DNA of 37,830 nt from Ettlia oleoabundans (lineage: Eukaryota; Chlorophyta; Chlorophyceae; Chlamydomonadales), in the NCBI GenBank assembly GCA_019693395.1, contig JAAMXP010001624.1, forward strand, positions 8,979 through 46,808, written 5' to 3'. Within the stretch, counting starts at the first letter, position 1. Each line of letters opens with the position of its first letter. Both the position numbers and the translations under genes were made by a program. The notes beneath the pieces were generated by a model, which had not been told where the DNA came from, made no database searches, and saw only the letters and a list, made by a program, of their open reading frames with translations. Positions 32,895 through 37,830 of this stretch are shown here, one piece after another.

Positions 32895-35800
32895 TCACTT
32901 TTTGGCTGTCTGACCCTGCTTGCGTGCAGCCAGCTGCGCTTTGAACAGGTCGGCTGGGATGAGGGGGAGCGCCCTATTGTAAGCAATACGCTCTACAAAC
33001 CACCTCATCTTGCTGCAGTCGTTGCCAACATTGAGAGCATCCGCGCGCTCCTCATCTCCCTCAGATTCCAAACCCTCCTCTGAGTCCCAGCTGTCACCCT
33101 CATCATCTCCCTGCTGCCAGGGAGTGCTGCCAGAACGGCTTGCAGAAGCCGCCAGGGGCCCAGGCGCAGGGGCAGCTGCAGGCATGAAGCCATCTTCTGA
33201 CAGCAGTGCAGCGCTCGAGGCTGCCTCCACTGATCGGAGTGCCAACCAGGGAGCCGGCGCCGCTGGCTGCGCAGAGTCTGCCAAGAAGCTGCCCGTTGAT
33301 TGTCCTTCCTCCTGTGGGATGAAGATTGGCCCGCCCTCAATGGCGACAGCAAACTCAAACTCATCCACAGGCTGCTTGCCGGCGTCTGGGCTGGGTGTAG
33401 AGGTGGCAGCAGAGGGAACCTCGGCCGCCAACATCTTGCGTCCGCCTGCAGAGCATAGCATACCAATGCACAGCCGGAGGGGTGCAGCGCACAGCGGTGA
33501 AGAAACAAGACACAATCTACAACCCACAATGTGGCTGGGCGGCCTCTGGTGCCAGGCCCTCAGGCAAATGGCAGCACTGTCAAGCCAGCCTGCCTTCGGG
33601 GGCTAGTTATCTGTTCTGGTGGCATAGTCTATGTGCAGCAGTGTCCAGTTTATTGGCACCAGCCAAACCCATTTGCAAGGCAAGCTGGCACAGCAGGCAA
33701 TCCAGAACAGCCTGCCATCTCAAGCGCGAGGCCGGTAAGCTGGTGAGTGGGTGCTGGCATGCTCACGTGATGCACGGCCATCCACCCGCCTAAAGTTGCC
33801 CACAAAGTTGAGCAGGGGCCCGAAGTCGCAGTCTGGCAGGGGCAGCTGCTGCTCGGGCTTGGCAGCTTGCAGGTTCCAGAAGGTGTTGTTGGCGCCGCTG
33901 TGAGCACCACGAGCCTTGTTGCCGCCGCTGCGGAAGGGACGGCTGCCCTGTCCCATGTTGATGTTGCTGAACAAGTTGCTGTGGCTCCCTGCACCACAGC
34001 ACGGGCATGGAGGTGCGGCTGCAAAGTTGCGACCCTTGAGCAACGGGGGCAGAGAGAGGTCTGTTGAAGCGGGAGCTGGGTAAGACAGCAACACTGCATA
34101 GCTGTGGAACACCGTGATACAGCAGGCTGGATAGATGGCTGGATAGATGGCAACTGGGCTGCCTGGCCCAGCTATGCCCATGCGCAACCGTACCTGCGCG
34201 GTGGCAGTCAATGTTGATGTCCGTACCGCCGCCGTTTGCAAACACGGTGAGCTCAGCAAACTGATCCAACGACAGGTCATGCACCCAGGGACGCTCAATC
34301 CAGAAGCTGCGGGGAAAAAGGCGCATGAAAGGAAGCAGGTTGGGATGGCGCAAAACAAGGTGCGGAGGGAAGGCCTGAGACAGAGCCGAGGGAAGAGATG
34401 AAGCGAAGGGGAAGCAGAGGAAGGTCCTTAGGTGGGAAGGGCACTCTACAATAGAGATAGGGAGGGCCAGCGCTAGACATATGTCATACAAAAAGTGAGA
34501 CTACGTGGCAGCTCTTTCAGCTTGCTGCCAGCCACCAAGCACAGAGCAATGTCCGACACAGGTCAGTAGCAGATGGCCCCGTTGCAATTCGTCCGGCACA
34601 AGGCTGCTGGGATTAACGACCACATGTAAAGGGCTGCAATGCAGGGACAGCGCAGCAGGCACAATGCTATATTGCTCACTCTGTGAAGAGAACATCAGCG
34701 CTGCGGGAGGTCCACAGCGCGTGGTGACCGTTGTCGCTGCCCCTGCGGTAAGTGTGAGAGCACAAACAGCAGACTTGAGGTGAAGCGGTAAAGAGAGGGA
34801 GCAACAACATCGGGGCATGGGGATGCAGCATACTGTGGCGGTGCTTCATTCCTGCCAAGTGGCCTGCCAGGAATGGCAGCGGATGTCGGAATGTGGCTGG
34901 CTGGGCGAGGCTCAGCGCGTTCCCAATCGCCCCAGTGCTGAGTGGGCCTCGCCCTCTATGCCCCAACTCCCGAGAAAGAGATGCACAGCCCACTGTTTAC
35001 CGAGCCGGCCAGTCGTCACCATGTGCGCCCTCTCAGCCCACCTGCTCCTTGTGAACTCAAAACGTGTGTTCTGCACTGTAATAAAGTCCACACCGCCAGC
35101 AACAATCCCGTTGTCGGCATTCACAACCTTCACCTGCAGAGGGGTTGGGGACCCATAGCATCGATATGCATTATGACGCTTGAACAAGATTGGGCTAAAT
35201 CTAGGAGGGGCAGGAGCAAGTGGAAAACTGGCAACACAGGCAGCGGGGCTGAGGCAAGGCAGGGCCCAGCTGGAGCTCACCAAAACTGCTGACCAGCAAG
35301 CAGCATGATCTGGCCAGGCGCTGCTGAAGAGCAGCTGTAGATGCAGGTGTGCAAACAAAAGCAGCACCAGAGGCAAAGGCAGCTGCTAGCAGGAAGTAAA
35401 GAAGAAGAGGTGTGCTGCCAGGTGCTGCCATAATGGCGTCAGACTTACGTCTCTGACCCAGCAGTTGGCGACATCATACAGTGCAATAGCGTTGGCGCCC
35501 TGAGCCGAGAAATGATCGGGGAACGTGCCTGCAGACCAAGGCCAGGTTGAAGCACATGAGCGGCGCTACCGAGGGGGGCCGGCCCCTGGCCCTTCTGCGC
35601 TTTGCCTACTGCGCATTCGGTTGCCTGCCCACAGGCCGGCTATCCATTGTGAGGGATGCAATGCATCAAGAAGTTTGGCTCAAAGGGTAAAGAGGAGTTG
35701 CAGCCGGTGCTAGCAGTCATGACAACCCAGCGTGGCCGTGCTGATCAGCATGCAAGCCAAGCAAGGCAAAGCAAGCCAGGCCTTCAGCAGTTGGGAGCAT

Positions 35801-37830
35801 GTAAGCCAGGCCCAACTCACTCCATGCAAACTGCACGGTGAATCCCTCCATGCCGCTGTTCTGTACTGTGGGCGCAAAGCGATGGAGGACGGGCTGCAGC
35901 GTGGCAGGGGAGGACATGAATGAATCAGTCAACTACCAAAGGGTTGCCCAGTGGCTCAAATTACATCAGCAGTTGGACATTGATGTTGCAAATTATTGTT
36001 TGCCTTATTTTCAACAATGCTCCAGAAGGACACACAGCAGCTGAGAGCAACTGCACTGACGGCAGCCATCCGACCAAATGAAGCGGCAGGCAACATCAAC
36101 CTACCACCCACGGCGTGCGGAGGTCCCAGGGCAGGGGGCGCTCCAGCTCTATCCAGCCATTGCCCACTCTAGCCACACTGCATGAAGCGGCAAGGAGGGC
36201 CAGGGTGCACCCACACAGTATTGAGGACAAAGTTTTCGGGTTGTTGCTACAACATAGCAGGACAAGCCAGGTCACAAAGGGCAGCACGTTCAAGTAGCGT
36301 TACACGTGGGTGGATGGCTGAGCCAGCTTAAGCGCTGCCTGCCCTTGAAGCATGAGCTGTTCCTCCAAGTGGGGCACACAACAGGCAGGCAGGCAGGCAG
36401 GCAGGCAGGCGGGAATTCAGGCATTGATGCATGCATGCATGCAGGCAGGCAGCTCACCGAGAAGCCATGCGGATGTGGTCGCTCCCAGGGAACACCTCTG
36501 CACACACACAGTTGACAAAGGCTTGGATGTTAGGATGCCGCTCATGCATTGCACAACTGAATGACCGGCTCCTTTGCCGCATGTGCAACGCCTGGCGGTA
36601 GCGACACATTGCACAGCATCCTCAGCCAATGACCAAGTGCCCAGCATCAATGGGCACAACCCTGTCTGCTTGGCTGCAACTATGCAGAAGGTTGCAGCGC
36701 ACCCTCCACGACCTCCCAGCCCCACCGCGCCCCCCCCGCACCCCACCCCACACACCCACCCACATCCCCACATAGATACAGGCACACAGCGGCCACCAGC
36801 AGCACACACACTCACGGTAATTCACGCCGCTGTCCACCGCTGGGTCATCTCCGTAGAGGTAGTAATCCAAGCTGCCGGGCACAGCCAGTGCTGGAGCCTT
36901 CTCACCACCCTCGCCGCCCTCGCCACCCTCGCCTTCTTCACTGCTGTTCCCTGTGCTGTTGGCGCCGTCACTGCCGGTGAATTGCTCCAGCCAGGCAGGG
37001 TCGAACTCCCCCTCCCCTATCTCGGTGGCCAAGGCCAGGGAGCCGTAGCGGGCAGCCGCCAGGAGCATTGGGTCCAGCTGCAACGGGTTGAGTGCCGCCG
37101 CCGCCTCCTCAGCAGCTAGGGCGGCAGCCTCAGGGTCTTTTGCCAGCGCATCAGCCTTATCCGGCTCCGGCCCTGCTGCCGCTGCAGCAATTGCGGCCTC
37201 CATCTCGGCGTTGGCGGCGGCGGCGGCGGCTGCCTGTAGGTACGGGTCTTGGAAGAGGCGGAAGGGTATGGAGGAATCCGGCTTGATTTGCGCCTTGAGG
37301 CTGCGCCCTGCCGCTGCGCCGCTCCTAAAAGGCGAGTCAGACGCATTTGTGGCCGCGCCAGCAGCCAGGCCGGCCTCTAGAGACAGCAGGGAGCGGCGCA
37401 GGCTGCGGCGGTTGCCTGGGTTGCTGGCCCAGATGCGCACCCACTGCCCCACCTTGAACACCGTGCTGTCGGTGACCTGGCGCAGGAATAGAAAGAAAAG
37501 TGCAGGATGAGGATAGAAGATCAGACAGTCAGGTGTCTACAGTGGGTGTGGGAGGCGATAGGCAGCAGCTTTTCCAGTTGTGAGTGGGGAGGTAGAGGCA
37601 GCCCAAAGGGACCACTCGTCACCGGTGACTGCAGCATGAGCGGCTTAAGCGCACGATCCAGCAACCAACGGGCAGGCATTCAACTCGACAAGCAAATGAA
37701 ACAGGGGGAACAAGGGCCAAGCATGGAGCCGCTGTATGCAGCAGTAACACACCCGCAGCCTAATGTCACCGCGGCGTGCGTTCACTCTGATTGAGGCCAG
37801 GTAGTTTGCCCTGGCTGAGCTGTCCACCTT
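32895..37830 (-). CDS. Right-handed beta-helix, pectate-lyase-superfamily-like protein (5' end missing)
   Basis: Eleven exons in phase, continuing past the right edge: 37830-37753, 37476-36816, 36497-36458, 36177-36105, 35893-35821, 35528-35449, 35133-35042, 34742-34680, 34306-34194, 33988-33767 and 33445-32895; 681 residues visible. The core reads as a parallel beta-helix: STVFKVGQWVRIW, WIELERPLPWDLRTPW, LHRFAPTVQNSGMEGFTVQF, ANAIALYDVANCWVRDVKV, NADNGIVAGGVDFITVQNT, GHHALWTS, WVHDLSLDQFAELTVFANG, DINIDCHRAGSHSNLF and NTFWNLQAA. It resembles uncharacterised bacterial and algal proteins often labelled glycoside hydrolase or pectate lyase-like; activity is unproven. About 190 residues rich in Ala and acidic residues interrupt the fold between VGQWVRIW and the FPGSDHIRM strand. 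After the helix comes a Ser/Pro/acidic linker, then MRWFVERIAYNRALPL and a basic end (KQGQTAKK). Secretion cannot be judged without the N-terminus. Confidence 0.82.
34125..34150. repeat. 12-base tandem repeat in beta-helix intron
   Basis: ggctggatagat occurs twice in tandem in the intron between the exons at 34194-34306 and 33767-33988. Simple slippage repeat. Confidence 0.75.
36382..36450. repeat. CAGG and GCAT tetranucleotide microsatellites
   Basis: About seven CAGG units (36382-36410) are followed by GCAT and CAGG units (to 36450) just inside the donor end of a beta-helix gene intron. Likely length-polymorphic. Confidence 0.85.

Noticed and set aside
36382..36450. Regular short repeats as a possible CRISPR or minisatellite array
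   Set aside because: Four-base units without spacers inside an intron; ordinary microsatellite.

Overview
This window is nuclear DNA from a photosynthetic eukaryote, most likely a chlorophyte green alga. Genes are split into many short exons with GTGAGT/GTGCGT-type donors and TGCAG acceptors. A thylakoid-curvature protein is encoded. TGTAA, the usual chlorophyte polyadenylation signal, lies downstream of several stop codons. Low-complexity Gln/Ala tracts are common. No prokaryotic operon, CRISPR array, transposon, tRNA or rRNA was seen. I reconstructed exons by hand from splice consensus, reading phase and family similarity; UTR and transcription-start limits are not resolved.

Layout, left to right. 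(1) The 5' part of the chaperonin subunit CCT7 on the minus strand, running off the left edge. (2) A divergent, probably plastid-targeted EF-hand protein (209 aa), plus strand. (3) An NKAP-family SR-rich splicing protein (400 aa), plus. (4) A 15-exon acetyl-CoA synthetase (662 aa), plus. (5) A convergent ER-luminal saposin-like (canopy/MSAP type) protein, minus. (6) Divergent from it, a giant 38-exon ATRX-like SNF2 chromatin remodeller (about 2,801 aa) covering 14.6 kb. (7) CURT1 (153 aa), plus. (8) A convergent secreted-type right-handed beta-helix protein, minus, running off the right edge.

These are mostly housekeeping genes with no evident shared pathway, as expected for a gene-dense algal chromosome. 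The least ordinary feature is the ATRX-like gene. Its phases close across all 38 exons. It lacks a recognisable ADD zinc finger, carries several low-complexity insertions, and ends in a textbook SUMO-interacting motif. Four of its introns, and one in the neighbouring canopy-like gene, appear to use GC instead of GT donors. Other points are an undescribed EF-hand plastid candidate, a beta-helix protein interrupted by a long Ala/acidic insert, and two tail-to-tail gene pairs whose polyadenylation signals face each other within tens of bases.
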